Part shown: one piece after another, positions 34,841-42,747 of the stretch
Position numbering within the stretch: position 1 is the first letter of the stretch
Layout of the letters: each line of letters opens with the position of its first letter
NCBI GenBank assembly: GCA_036278255.1
Contig: DASULK010000107.1
Location: 1 to 46,484 of the forward strand
Length of the DNA: 46,484 nt
DNA from: DASULK01 sp036278255
GTDB taxonomy: Bacteria; Actinomycetota; Actinomycetes; Mycobacteriales; Micromonosporaceae
Direction: 5' to 3'
The notes under the pieces: model-generated
Databases searched by the model: none
What the model saw: only the letters and a program-made list of their open reading frames with translations
Told to the model about the DNA's origin: nothing
Translations under genes and position numbers: made by a program

Positions 34841-35607
34841 TCGGAGTGCACGGCGTCTCGCAGACCTTCCGGACCCGCCGGGGTGACGTGCAGGCGCTCA
34901 GCGACGTGTCGCTGCAGGTCGCCGAATCCGAGTTCGTGGCCATCGTCGGCCGTTCCGGCTGTGGCAAGTCGACGCTGCTGCGGCTGGTCGCCGGGCTGCT
35001 GCCCGCCACGGCCGGGCAGATCACCGTCGCGGGCACCCCGATCCAGGGGCCCCGCCGGGACATCAGCTTCATGTTCCAGCGGCCAGCGCTGCTGCCGTGG
35101 CGCTCGATCCTCGACAATGTGCTGCTGCCGGCCGAGATATCCGGCCTCGACCGGCGGGTCGCCGTGGCACGCGCCCGCGAGTTGCTCGAGCTCGTCGGCC
35201 TCACCGAGTTCCACCGGCGGCTGCCGCACGAGCTCTCCGGCGGCATGCAGCAGCGGGTCTCGCTCTGCCGGTCCCTGCTCATGCAGCCGCGGGTCCTGCT
35301 GATGGACGAGCCTTTCTCGGCACTGGACGCGCTCACCCGGGCCGACCTCACCGTCGAACTGCAACGGCTGCAGATGCAACACGCCTCGACCGTCCTCTTC
35401 GTCACGCACTCGGTCGACGAAGCCATCCTGCTCGCCGACCGGGTCGTGGTGCTCAGCCCCCGCCCCGGCCGGTTGCGCCGGATCCTTGAAATCAACGTTC
35501 CGCGACCCCGCTCGCTCGGTTACGACGAGCACGCTCCACATCTCGCCGCCCTCCGCAGCGAACTGCACGACCTGCTCATGGCACCGGCGGAGGCGGTCGC
35601 ACGGTGA
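34837..35607 (+). CDS. ABC import ATPase, nitrate/sulfonate/taurine (SsuB/TauB) type
   Basis: The 256-residue ATPase is intact: Walker A GRSGCGKST at 38-46, Q-loop FMFQRPALLPWRSILDNV, signature LSGGM at 133-137, Walker B LLMDEPFSALDA with D157/E158, and H-loop THSVDEA. The LLPW box after the Q-loop is typical of NitT/TauT importers, several of which carry aromatic or heterocyclic acids. Both partner genes beside it are reduced to short frames, so it cannot form a full importer from this locus. It may work with a permease encoded elsewhere or be a relic. Confidence 0.9.
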   Translation: MIGVHGVSQTFRTRRGDVQALSDVSLQVAESEFVAIVGRSGCGKSTLLRLVAGLLPATAGQITVAGTPIQGPRRDISFMFQRPALLPWRSILDNVLLPAEISGLDRRVAVARARELLELVGLTEFHRRLPHELSGGMQQRVSLCRSLLMQPRVLLMDEPFSALDALTRADLTVELQRLQMQHASTVLFVTHSVDEAILLADRVVVLSPRPGRLRRILEINVPRPRSLGYDEHAPHLAALRSELHDLLMAPAEAVAR

Positions 35608-35735
35608 GCAGCGCCGCCACCGCCCCCGCTTTCGCTGCCATGATCCTGTTCGGTGCGATGAGCGCCGTCCGTTTCTACGCCCTGGCCGCCGTCGAACGTC
35701 GACTGCTGCCCGGGCAGAGCAACAATGACCCTTAA
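35604..35735 (+). pseudogene. Collapsed ABC permease gene (C-terminal remnant)
   Basis: GTG 35604 overlaps the ATPase stop (GTGA) and opens a 43-codon frame ending at TAA 35733-35735. The product is VSSAATAP, then one hydrophobic helix (AFAAMILFGAMSAVRFYALA) and AVERRLLPGQSNNDP. The ending ERRLLP after the last helix is typical of SsuC/TauC permease C-termini, but about 200 residues are missing, including the EAA loop. The start, C-terminus and coupling to the ATPase are kept. Confidence 0.6.
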
Positions 35736-36834
35736 GGCAGAAATGACCCTCACTGATAAGCCGTCCGACACCCAGCTTGCGAAGATCCCCGCCCCGTGGC
35801 TCACCGAAACGGTCGCTTCGGTGTTCGGCGCACTTGGCTTCTCCGCCGCCGCCGCCACAGTGGTCGCCGAGTCGCTGGTCGCCGCCGACCTGCGGGGTAT
35901 CGGCTCGCACGGCGTCATGCTCGTGCCGATGTACGTCGACCGCATCCAGGCCGGCTCCGTCAGTTGCCGGGAGAGAGCCGAACTGGTCCGGGACTTCGGT
36001 GCCATCGCCGTCCTCGACGCCGGACACGCGCTTGGCCAGCTCACCGGGGAGCAGGCCATGCGCCTGGCGGTGCAGAAGGCACGCCAGTACGGCGTAGGGG
36101 CCGTGACGGTCCGCAACGCCTTCCACTTCGGTGGCGGCTTCCGCTACGTGCAGCAGGCCGCCGCCGAAGGGTGCATCGGAATCGCCACGGCTAACACCCG
36201 GCCCCTGATGCCGGCACCCGGCGGCGCCGCGCCGGTCGTCGGCAACAACCCGGTGGCGATCGGGGTGCCGCAGCCCGGCAGCGACCCGGTGATCCTCGAC
36301 CTTGCCCTCTCCGAGGCGGCGCTCGGCAAGATCCGGCTCGCCGCCGGTGAGGGCAAGGCCATCCCGGCGACCTGGGCGACCGACAATCAGGGCCGCCCCA
36401 CGACCGACCCGGAGGCGGCCATCGACGGCCTGCTGCTGCCCACCGGTGGCCACAAGGGCTACGGCCTGGCGCTCATGGTCGACGTGCTCGCCGGCGTGCT
36501 CTCCGGCGGCGGCTACGGCCACCATGTCATGGGCCTCTACGCCGACATGTCGGTGCCCAACAACTGCGCCCACTTCTTCCTGGCCCTGGATGTGGCGGCC
36601 TTCGGGGACGCCGCCGGGTTCGGGCAGCGTTTGACCGATCTCGCCGATCAGGTGCGGTCATCGAAACGAGCCGCCGGCGTCGACACCGTCCACCTGCCGG
36701 GGGATCTCAGCTCGGCCCGGTATACGCAGGCGCTCGCCGAGGGGGTGGCGCTGGAGCCCTCCGTCCTCTCTCAGTTACGGGCAACGGCCGCAGCTGTCGG
36801 GGTGCCGGTCGGCGACCCGCCACCGCTTCGCTGA
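35725..36834 (+). CDS. Type-2 malate/L-lactate dehydrogenase-family oxidoreductase
   Basis: The 369-residue NAD(P)-dependent enzyme has the family motif ADLRGIGSHGV (R57, catalytic H62), NAFHFGG (H134), NNPVAIGVP and GGHKGYGLALMVDVL. The family reduces or oxidises 2-hydroxy/2-keto acids, ureidoglycolate, sulfolactate, and cyclic imines such as piperideine-2-carboxylate. ATG 35725 lies inside the permease remnant; ATG 35743 with AAGG upstream is equally possible. A late catabolic step acting on a keto or imino acid is inferred from the neighbours. Confidence 0.88.
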   Translation: MTLKAEMTLTDKPSDTQLAKIPAPWLTETVASVFGALGFSAAAATVVAESLVAADLRGIGSHGVMLVPMYVDRIQAGSVSCRERAELVRDFGAIAVLDAGHALGQLTGEQAMRLAVQKARQYGVGAVTVRNAFHFGGGFRYVQQAAAEGCIGIATANTRPLMPAPGGAAPVVGNNPVAIGVPQPGSDPVILDLALSEAALGKIRLAAGEGKAIPATWATDNQGRPTTDPEAAIDGLLLPTGGHKGYGLALMVDVLAGVLSGGGYGHHVMGLYADMSVPNNCAHFFLALDVAAFGDAAGFGQRLTDLADQVRSSKRAAGVDTVHLPGDLSSARYTQALAEGVALEPSVLSQLRATAAAVGVPVGDPPPLR

Positions 36835-36862
36835 CCTGACCGCCCAGAAAGGAGGAGAACCC

Positions 36863-37597
36863 ATGCACGTCAGCTTCGACGCCACCGGCAAGGTCCTCAT
36901 TGTCACGGGCGGGGCCAACGGCATCGGGGCCGCGCTCGTCAGCGCCTACGCTGATGCGGGCGGGACCGCGGTCGTCTTCGACGTAGAGCGGGGGGTCGAC
37001 CACCCCACCGGCCGGGTGCATCACTACCGCGTCGACGTCGCCGACCGGGACCGGGTATTCGACGCGGTCGCCGAAGTGCGCGCCGCACACGGCCGCATCG
37101 ACGCTTTGGTTGCCGGCGCGGCGATCCAGCCGCGTGTCGACGTCGTCGAAATGGAACCGGAGCTGTGGCGGCGGGCGCTGGCGGTCAACCTCGACGGGGT
37201 GGTCTGGTGCGCCCAGGCGGTGCTGCCGGAGATGATCTCCCGCCGGTCGGGCGTGATCCTCGTCTTCGGCTCCGGGCTGGGCAGCGCCGGTCACGCGCAG
37301 GCTTCCGCGTACGCGGCGAGCAAGGCCGCCCTGGTCGCGTTCGCCAAATCGCTGGCGGCGGAGGTGGTGCCGCACCGGGTCCGCGTCAACGCCGTCTTCC
37401 CCGGCGTGGTGGACACCGAACAGTTCCGGGTGGCCAACCCACCGGGCGGCGAACGCGAGCGCTGGGAACGCAGCATCGGCATCGGCGTGCCGGACGACGT
37501 GCTCGGCCCGCTGATGTTCCTGCTGTCATCGGCCGCCACGATGACGGGATCTAGCCTGACCCGGGATCGTGCATTCGCGAGGAGGGAACTGTCATGA
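36863..37597 (+). CDS. Short-chain dehydrogenase/reductase
   Basis: The 244-residue SDR has the cofactor motif TGGANGIG at 15-22, D59 in YRVDVAD, and catalytic S137, Y150 and K154 (SAYAASK). D40 after the second strand suggests NAD rather than NADP. The usual NAG motif is AGAA, and the C-terminus ends LTRDRAFARRELS instead of the common VDGG ending; the last codons overlap the ribosome site of the next gene. ATG 36863 has AAAGGAGGAG upstream. It overlaps the hydroxylase gene by 4 bp. It may oxidise a dihydrodiol or alcohol intermediate. Confidence 0.9.
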   Translation: MHVSFDATGKVLIVTGGANGIGAALVSAYADAGGTAVVFDVERGVDHPTGRVHHYRVDVADRDRVFDAVAEVRAAHGRIDALVAGAAIQPRVDVVEMEPELWRRALAVNLDGVVWCAQAVLPEMISRRSGVILVFGSGLGSAGHAQASAYAASKAALVAFAKSLAAEVVPHRVRVNAVFPGVVDTEQFRVANPPGGERERWERSIGIGVPDDVLGPLMFLLSSAATMTGSSLTRDRAFARRELS

Positions 37598-39285
37598 CAC
37601 TGCAGCGACCGGCGAACGAGCCGTACGGGGAGCTGCGGCCGGCGCGGGAAGCGGCGCCGGCTGTCGGCGGGCTGCCGGTGGGGATCGTCGGTGCCGGCCC
37701 CGTAGGGCTGATCACCGCGCTGGGACTGGCCCGGTACGGGATCCCGGTCGTGGTCTTCGAAGAGGACGACCAGCTCTCCCTCGACACCAAGGCCGGCACC
37801 GTCCTCACCCGGACACTGGAGGTGCTGCACCGCTATGACGCCCTCACCGAGGTGCTGCGGGCCGCCGTGCGTATCGACGAGATCGGCGAGCTGGACCGGG
37901 CCACCAACGCGCGGACCCTCAGCGTCCGGACCGGACTGCTGGTCGAGGACACCCGCTTCCCATTCGTGATCAACATTCCGCAGCACCACCTGGAGCCGGT
38001 GCTGGAGCAGCGGCTGAACGCCGTCGCCCCCGGGGCGCTGCACATGCGTCACCGGCTGTTGGACTACACCCAGCACCCCGACCGGGTGGAGGTACGCCTG
38101 CAGACGCCGGAGGGCGAGCAGACCGTGCCGGTGCGCTATCTGCTCGCCTGCGACGGTGGACGCTCCGTCGTCCGTGACCAGATGGGTGCCACCGTGGAGG
38201 GCACCACCCTCAGCGAGCGCTACATGCTGGTCGACCTCAAGGTGGACCTGGATGTCGCCAACCCCCGCGACTACCCGTACCTGGCCTATTTCGGCGACCC
38301 CACCGAGTGGATGATCCTGGTGCGTCAGCCGCACTGTTGGCGGTTTCTCTTCCCGCTGCCGGCCGGGCGGGCCGAGCCGAGCCAGCAGGAGCTGGCGGAG
38401 AAGGCCCGCCGGTTCATCGGCGACGTCAGCGATCTGGAGGTGATCGGCAGCAACATCTACACCGTTCACCAGCGAGTGGCCGACCGTTGGCAGGACGGGC
38501 GGGTCTTCCTCCTCGGTGACGCCGCCCATCTGATCACCCCCATGTGGGCGCTGGGGCTGAACACCGGCGTCCTGGACGCCTCCAACCTGCCGTGGCGGCT
38601 GGCCTGGGTGCTGCGTGGCTGGGCCGAGCCGGAGCTGCTGACCGGCTACCAGACCGAGCAGGCACCGATCGCGGAGCGCGGATCGGGGGCGATGGCCGAG
38701 GCGGCCCGCGCCTACATGGAACGCCGGCTGGCCGACGTCGGAGCGATGACCGACGGTGACTGGGGCAACGCCTTCACCCGCGGCATGCTCGGCGTCCGCC
38801 TCGACGTCGACGGCACCGGCGACTGGTCGATGGTTGTCCAGGGCGACCGTCCCCAGCCGGTCACCGCCGGCTCCCGCGCCCCCGACCTGCCGGTCTTCGG
38901 CCCGGACGGGCGCGTCCACCTGCACGACCTGGTCGCCGACTCGTTCGTGGCGCTCTACTTCACCGACGCGCGCCGGGTGCCGGCGTTGCCCCCGCAGAAC
39001 TCCCCGGCGCTGCACCACTACCTGGTCAGCCGCTGGGACGCCCCGCACGACTCCGGCCTGCGTGACCGGGCACTCTTCGATCCGGGGGACCGGCTGCGGC
39101 AGCGGTTCGGCGTCGCCGACAACACCCTGGTGCTGCTCCGCCCGGACGCCCACATCGCCGCCATCGTCGCCTTCGACCCGCGGGACGCTGCGGGGCGTGC
39201 CGGGGCCGGCATCGCCGGTGAGCTCTACATCAAGGTGGCCGGCTGCCCACCGCCGCGGAAGCCGGCTGCCGCCGAGCAGCTCTAG
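37594..39285 (+). CDS. FAD-dependent aromatic hydroxylase (PheA/TfdB/MhpA-like)
   Basis: The 563-residue group A flavin hydroxylase has GAGPVG at 33-38, the DG motif LLACDGGRSVVRDQMG, GDAAH with D309 (VFLLGDAAHLITPMWALGLNTGVLDASNLPWRLA), and the thioredoxin-like C-terminal domain (about 420-550) of phenol hydroxylase relatives. The MW in TPMWALGLN differs from the common TPPxxGQGxN, so the active-site mouth may be unusual. It would add a hydroxyl to an aromatic or heteroaromatic ring ahead of ring opening by the cupin enzymes. Confidence 0.9.
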   Translation: MTLQRPANEPYGELRPAREAAPAVGGLPVGIVGAGPVGLITALGLARYGIPVVVFEEDDQLSLDTKAGTVLTRTLEVLHRYDALTEVLRAAVRIDEIGELDRATNARTLSVRTGLLVEDTRFPFVINIPQHHLEPVLEQRLNAVAPGALHMRHRLLDYTQHPDRVEVRLQTPEGEQTVPVRYLLACDGGRSVVRDQMGATVEGTTLSERYMLVDLKVDLDVANPRDYPYLAYFGDPTEWMILVRQPHCWRFLFPLPAGRAEPSQQELAEKARRFIGDVSDLEVIGSNIYTVHQRVADRWQDGRVFLLGDAAHLITPMWALGLNTGVLDASNLPWRLAWVLRGWAEPELLTGYQTEQAPIAERGSGAMAEAARAYMERRLADVGAMTDGDWGNAFTRGMLGVRLDVDGTGDWSMVVQGDRPQPVTAGSRAPDLPVFGPDGRVHLHDLVADSFVALYFTDARRVPALPPQNSPALHHYLVSRWDAPHDSGLRDRALFDPGDRLRQRFGVADNTLVLLRPDAHIAAIVAFDPRDAAGRAGAGIAGELYIKVAGCPPPRKPAAAEQL

Positions 39286-39328
39286 TCCTATCTGAACTGA
39301 TCCCCTCATCGAAAGAAGGAGATTCGCC

Positions 39329-39715
39329 ATGAGCGACCCCAAGACCATCACCGGCCCGGACGGCCAGCAGATCACCCTCGGCGCCGTCGGCCAGGAGATC
39401 GTCTTCGAGAACGATCAGGTACGGGTCTGGGAAATTACCCTGGAGCCGGGGCAGAACCAGCCCTGGCACCACCATCTCAACCCGTACCTGGTGATCGCCC
39501 TCGAAGCCGCCGACAACCGCATCGACCCGCTGCAGGGCGGTGAGCCGCGGCTGGTCCATGAGGCGGTCGGCGCGGTGGTCTACCGCGAGCCCGGAGAGAT
39601 CCACATGCTGACCAACCGCGGCAACACCCGTTACCGCAGCCGCCTGGTCGAGCTGAAGTGTCTGGGCGAGAACCTCATCAAGGGCGAGACGTCCGGGGAA
39701 GCGGGGGCGCAGTGA
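39329..39715 (+). CDS. Small cupin protein
   Basis: The 128-residue single-domain cupin has H47-H48-H49 in PWHHHLNPYLV and H92 in PGEIHML. The Glu of the classical HxHxxxE motif is Tyr53 here, so metal binding would use histidines only. Such cupins act as dioxygenases, isomerases or metal-binding partners. ATG 39329 has AAGGAG 7 nt upstream. It is coupled by GTGA overlap to a second cupin gene, which suggests a two-cupin unit. Confidence 0.88.
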   Translation: MSDPKTITGPDGQQITLGAVGQEIVFENDQVRVWEITLEPGQNQPWHHHLNPYLVIALEAADNRIDPLQGGEPRLVHEAVGAVVYREPGEIHMLTNRGNTRYRSRLVELKCLGENLIKGETSGEAGAQ

Positions 39716-40248
39716 CCGAGCAGCCCGCCGTCGTGCCTACCCCGCCGGTGCCCGAAGGCGTCGACCCCGAGGAGTGGGCCAACAACCTCTCCGACCCGTC
39801 GCACTACTCCGGGGTCGCCCCCGAACGCTCCCGGGAGCAGCTGCTCCCGGGGCCGGACGGGACGGTCATGGCCCGGTTCCGGGAGATCCTGCTGCAGACC
39901 GACGACCTGGACTGGGTCGACAAGACCCTGGCCGGGCTGTCGCAGAAGATGCTCTGGCGCGACGAGGAGACCGAGGCGTCCATCGCCCTGATCCGCTTCC
40001 GCAAGGGGGCCGGCATCCCGCTGCGGCACTCGCACGCCTCCAACCAGTTCATGTTCTGCCTGCGGGGCCGCTACACCTACGTGCCGACCGGGCTGACCCT
40101 GACCCCCGGCTCCTTCTACTGGAACCCCAAGGGCTGCCTGCACGGCCCCACCCACGCGGAGGAGGAGAGCGTCCTGCTGGAGATCTACGACGGGCCGCAC
40201 TATCCGACGCAACCGGAGTGGTACACCGACCCGCAGGACGCCCGCTGA
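39712..40248 (+). CDS. Cupin, possible ring-cleavage or C-C cleaving dioxygenase
   Basis: The 178-residue protein resembles ChrR-type and 2,4'-dihydroxyacetophenone-dioxygenase-like cupins. H106 and H108 (LRHSHASNQF), Q112 in place of the motif Glu, and H144 (GCLHGPTH, with H148 near) form the likely iron site. LRGRYTYVPTG and GSFYWNPKG are structural motifs. GTG 39712 overlaps the first cupin gene; a longer reading from 39658 would run through it. Ring opening of the hydroxylated substrate is the best guess, not shown. Confidence 0.82.
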   Translation: MTEQPAVVPTPPVPEGVDPEEWANNLSDPSHYSGVAPERSREQLLPGPDGTVMARFREILLQTDDLDWVDKTLAGLSQKMLWRDEETEASIALIRFRKGAGIPLRHSHASNQFMFCLRGRYTYVPTGLTLTPGSFYWNPKGCLHGPTHAEEESVLLEIYDGPHYPTQPEWYTDPQDAR

Positions 40249-40299
40249 CCACCGCCGTCACCCGACGGCTTCCCCATTCACATCTTGCAAGGAGATTTC

Positions 40300-40710
40300 A
40301 TGGCCAAGCAGCAGGTCACCTCGCCGGAGCTGGCGGTACCCAACGGGCACTTCGCCCACGCCACCATGACGGAGGCCCGCGGCCGGCTGGTCTTCATCTC
40401 CGGAATGACCGCCCGTAACAAGGACGGCGGGGTCACCGGCGTCGGCGACGTCACCGCCCAGACCCACCAGGTCTGCCAGAACCTGCGCGCGGCGGTGGAG
40501 GCCGCTGGCGGGACCCTCGACGACATCGTCCGGGTCGACGTGTACGTGCGCAACATGGAGGACTTCCAGGCCATCCACGCCGTGCGCCGGCAGTACTTCA
40601 CCGGTGAGCCGCCAGCCTCCACACTGGTCGAGGTCGCCAAGTTCGTCAACAAGGACTACCTCATCGAGATCAGCGCCATCGCCGTGGTCGCCGACCCGGA
40701 GGAGAGCTGA
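40300..40710 (+). CDS. Rid (YjgF/YER057c/UK114) family protein
   Basis: The 136-residue protein has the Rid fold motifs VFISGMTARNKDG, NLRAAVEAAGGTLDDIVRVDVYVRNM and STLVEVAKFVNKDYLIEISAIAVV. The arginine of classic RidA (PARSxVEV) is Ser107, so it falls outside RidA proper; family members without it occur in catabolic operons, and aminomuconate deaminases are related. It may hydrolyse an imine or enamine formed after ring opening. ATG 40300 has AAGGAG 6 nt upstream. Confidence 0.9.
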   Translation: MAKQQVTSPELAVPNGHFAHATMTEARGRLVFISGMTARNKDGGVTGVGDVTAQTHQVCQNLRAAVEAAGGTLDDIVRVDVYVRNMEDFQAIHAVRRQYFTGEPPASTLVEVAKFVNKDYLIEISAIAVVADPEES

Positions 40711-41591
40711 TGCGCCTCGCCTCGGTCCTCGGCGACGAAGGGCCGCGCATCGGCGTCGTCCGCGATCAGGGGATCGCACTGCTGCCGGCGGCGCTCGGCA
40801 CCGTCGACGACGTGGTCCGTGGCGGACCGGCCGCGCTCGACGCGGTCCGTGCCGCCACTGAAGCAGCGCCGGTTGTGCCGCTGCCGCAGGTGCGGCTGGG
40901 CCCGCCGCTGCACCGGTTCAACCGTGACATCCTCTGCACCGGGTGGAACTACTGGGACCACTTCGAGGAGTCGCGCGGCAAACGGGAAGGGCAGGATCCG
41001 CCGGAACCACCGGCGCACCCGACCTTCTTCACCAAGGGCCCGGACACGGTGATCGGCCCGTACGACGACATCGCCTACGACCCGAAGATCTCCAGCAAGT
41101 GGGATTACGAGGCGGAGATCGCGATGGTCATCGGCCGGGACTGCCGCTCGGTGGACGAGGCTGAGGCGATGTCGTACGTCTTCGGCTTCTGTGTGGCGAA
41201 CGACGTGTCGCAGCGGGATCTGCAGCGGGCGCACGGCGGGCAGTGGCTCAAAGGCAAGAGCATCGACGCCACGATGCCGCTCGGCCCGTGGCTGACCACC
41301 GTCGACGTCGTACCGGATCCGGCGGATCTGCGGATCCAGTGCGAGCTCAACGGCGCGCTGCTGCAGGACGCTTCGACCGCGCAGATGGCCTTCTCGTACG
41401 CCCGGATCATCGCCGAGCTCAGTTGGGGGATGACGCTGCGGGCCGGGGATGTGATTTTGACGGGTACGCCCGCCGGGATCGGTAACGCCCGGGAGCCGCA
41501 GATCTTCCTCGACGACGGGGATGTGGTGGTGACCCGGGTGTCGGGCCTCGGCGAGCTACGCAACCACGTCACGCTGACCACCCTGAGCTGA
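40710..41591 (+). CDS. Fumarylacetoacetate hydrolase-family enzyme
   Basis: The 293-residue protein has the C-terminal FAH domain with metal ligands E134 and E136 (DYEAEIAMVIG) and D165 (VANDVSQRD), and K183 in LKGKSIDATMPLGPW. ILTGTPAGIG closes the site. H84 in YWDHFEE is the conserved basic residue. The family hydrolyses C-C bonds of acylpyruvates or decarboxylates and hydrates oxalocrotonate-type diacids. ATG 40710 overlaps the Rid stop (TGATG). It is last in the plus-strand island operon, a fitting final cleavage step. Confidence 0.92.
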   Translation: MRLASVLGDEGPRIGVVRDQGIALLPAALGTVDDVVRGGPAALDAVRAATEAAPVVPLPQVRLGPPLHRFNRDILCTGWNYWDHFEESRGKREGQDPPEPPAHPTFFTKGPDTVIGPYDDIAYDPKISSKWDYEAEIAMVIGRDCRSVDEAEAMSYVFGFCVANDVSQRDLQRAHGGQWLKGKSIDATMPLGPWLTTVDVVPDPADLRIQCELNGALLQDASTAQMAFSYARIIAELSWGMTLRAGDVILTGTPAGIGNAREPQIFLDDGDVVVTRVSGLGELRNHVTLTTLS

Positions 41592-41602
41592 CGTCCGGCA
41601 GA

Positions 41603-41641
41603 CGGTGCGGGGAGCTCCGTTCCGCGGGGCTCCCCGCACCG
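41603..41641. terminator. Bidirectional hairpin between the two island operons
   Basis: CGGTGCGGGGAGC (41603-41615) pairs perfectly with GCTCCCCGCACCG (41629-41641): 13-bp stem, 13-nt loop. It lies between the convergent FAH and amidohydrolase genes. Confidence 0.85.
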
Positions 41642-41699
41642 CTTTGGTCCCAGCCGGCAGCGGGTCAAGATGACCGCAGCCGGTCGGAACATGAAGGAG

Positions 41700-42686
41700 C
41701 TAACCGTTCCGTCCGAGGGCGGCGGCCGCGTTGGCCATCGCCACTTGGGCGACGTACTCCGGACCGCGGTGGGCGACCAGGGCGAGTGGGTCTTCGGTGC
41801 CCATCGGGAATGGCCAGTCGCTGCCCAGCACCAGGCGCTCCGCACCGAAGACCGTCACCGCCAGGTCGACCACGGCCGGTTCGTGGGCCAGAACGTCCAC
41901 ATAGAAACGGCGCGCCGCTTTAGCCGGCGACAGTGGCAGCGACGGCACCCCGGGGCGGGCGGTGGCGTGCCCCCGTTCCCAGCGGCCCACCACCCCCGGC
42001 AGGCAGCCACCGCAGTGCAGCAGCACGAATCGGATCCCCGGAAAGTCGTGCAGGACCTCCCCGAAGACCAGCTGCGCGGCGGCCACCGTCGTCTCCACCG
42101 GGTTACCGAGCAGGTTGGTCAGGTAGTACGGCTCCAACCGCGGATCCACGGCGTGCCCGGGGTGCAACTGCACCATCCGCCCGTCCTGATCTAGTTGCCG
42201 CCACAGCTGCCGCAGCGCCGGTTCGGCCAGCGAGACCGACCCGCCACCGGCGGAACCGACCACCCCCGCCCACCGGTCGTCCCCGGCGATCCGGTCGTAT
42301 TCGGCGACCGCCACCTGCGGATGCTCCAGCGGCAGGTAGGCCAGCGGAGTCAGGCGTGGGTGGGCTTCGACCCTGCTGAGGAGCCCCTCGTTGACCGCGG
42401 CCACCCACGCCGCGGACTCCGCCGCGGGCAGATGCTGCCGATAGAAGGGTGGGGGGACACTCACGATCGCCTCATCCAGCCCGACCTTGTCCAGGTAGGC
42501 CTCCAAGCGGTCGGGACGGTAAAGGCCGGCGGGCCCGACCCGCCTGCCGTCAAAGGCCACAGCCCCGCCGTTTGTCTCGGCGCCGAGCAGTTCAGCGCCG
42601 GCCAGGTCCGGGGCCAGGTGGGTGTGCAGGTCGATGCCGGGCAATGGGGGTGTCCTCTCAACAGGTCCGGGTGGCCGTTGCATCAC
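41700..42686 (-). CDS. Amidohydrolase-2 (ACMSD-like) family enzyme
   Basis: The 328-residue metal-dependent barrel shows the N-terminal DLHTH (D19, H21, H23), VQLHPGHAVD, FVLLHCGGCLPGVVGRWERG and the C-terminal GSDWPFPMG with the metal aspartate. This family includes aminocarboxymuconate-semialdehyde decarboxylase and aromatic acid decarboxylases. It follows the GntR gene by 61 bp in the same direction. GTG 42686 or ATG 42683 may start it. A non-oxidative decarboxylation in the island's pathway is inferred. Confidence 0.9.
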   Translation of the reverse strand: MMQRPPGPVERTPPLPGIDLHTHLAPDLAGAELLGAETNGGAVAFDGRRVGPAGLYRPDRLEAYLDKVGLDEAIVSVPPPFYRQHLPAAESAAWVAAVNEGLLSRVEAHPRLTPLAYLPLEHPQVAVAEYDRIAGDDRWAGVVGSAGGGSVSLAEPALRQLWRQLDQDGRMVQLHPGHAVDPRLEPYYLTNLLGNPVETTVAAAQLVFGEVLHDFPGIRFVLLHCGGCLPGVVGRWERGHATARPGVPSLPLSPAKAARRFYVDVLAHEPAVVDLAVTVFGAERLVLGSDWPFPMGTEDPLALVAHRGPEYVAQVAMANAAAALGRNG

Positions 42687-42747
42687 CGCGGGAACGGGTG
42701 CGGGTCCCAGGCCACCTCGACCCGCCGGAAACCCCGGGCGAAAAAGA

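Noticed and set aside
34672..36573. 633-codon minus-strand frame over the ABC ATPase and dehydrogenase genes
   Set aside because: Same shadow pattern; it would run through operator copy 1 and has no motifs.
37291..39375. 694-codon open frame on the minus strand across the hydroxylase gene
   Set aside because: It is antisense to a gene with clear FAD motifs, has no recognisable domain and is Gly/Pro/Arg/His-rich, as expected of shadow frames in GC-rich DNA.
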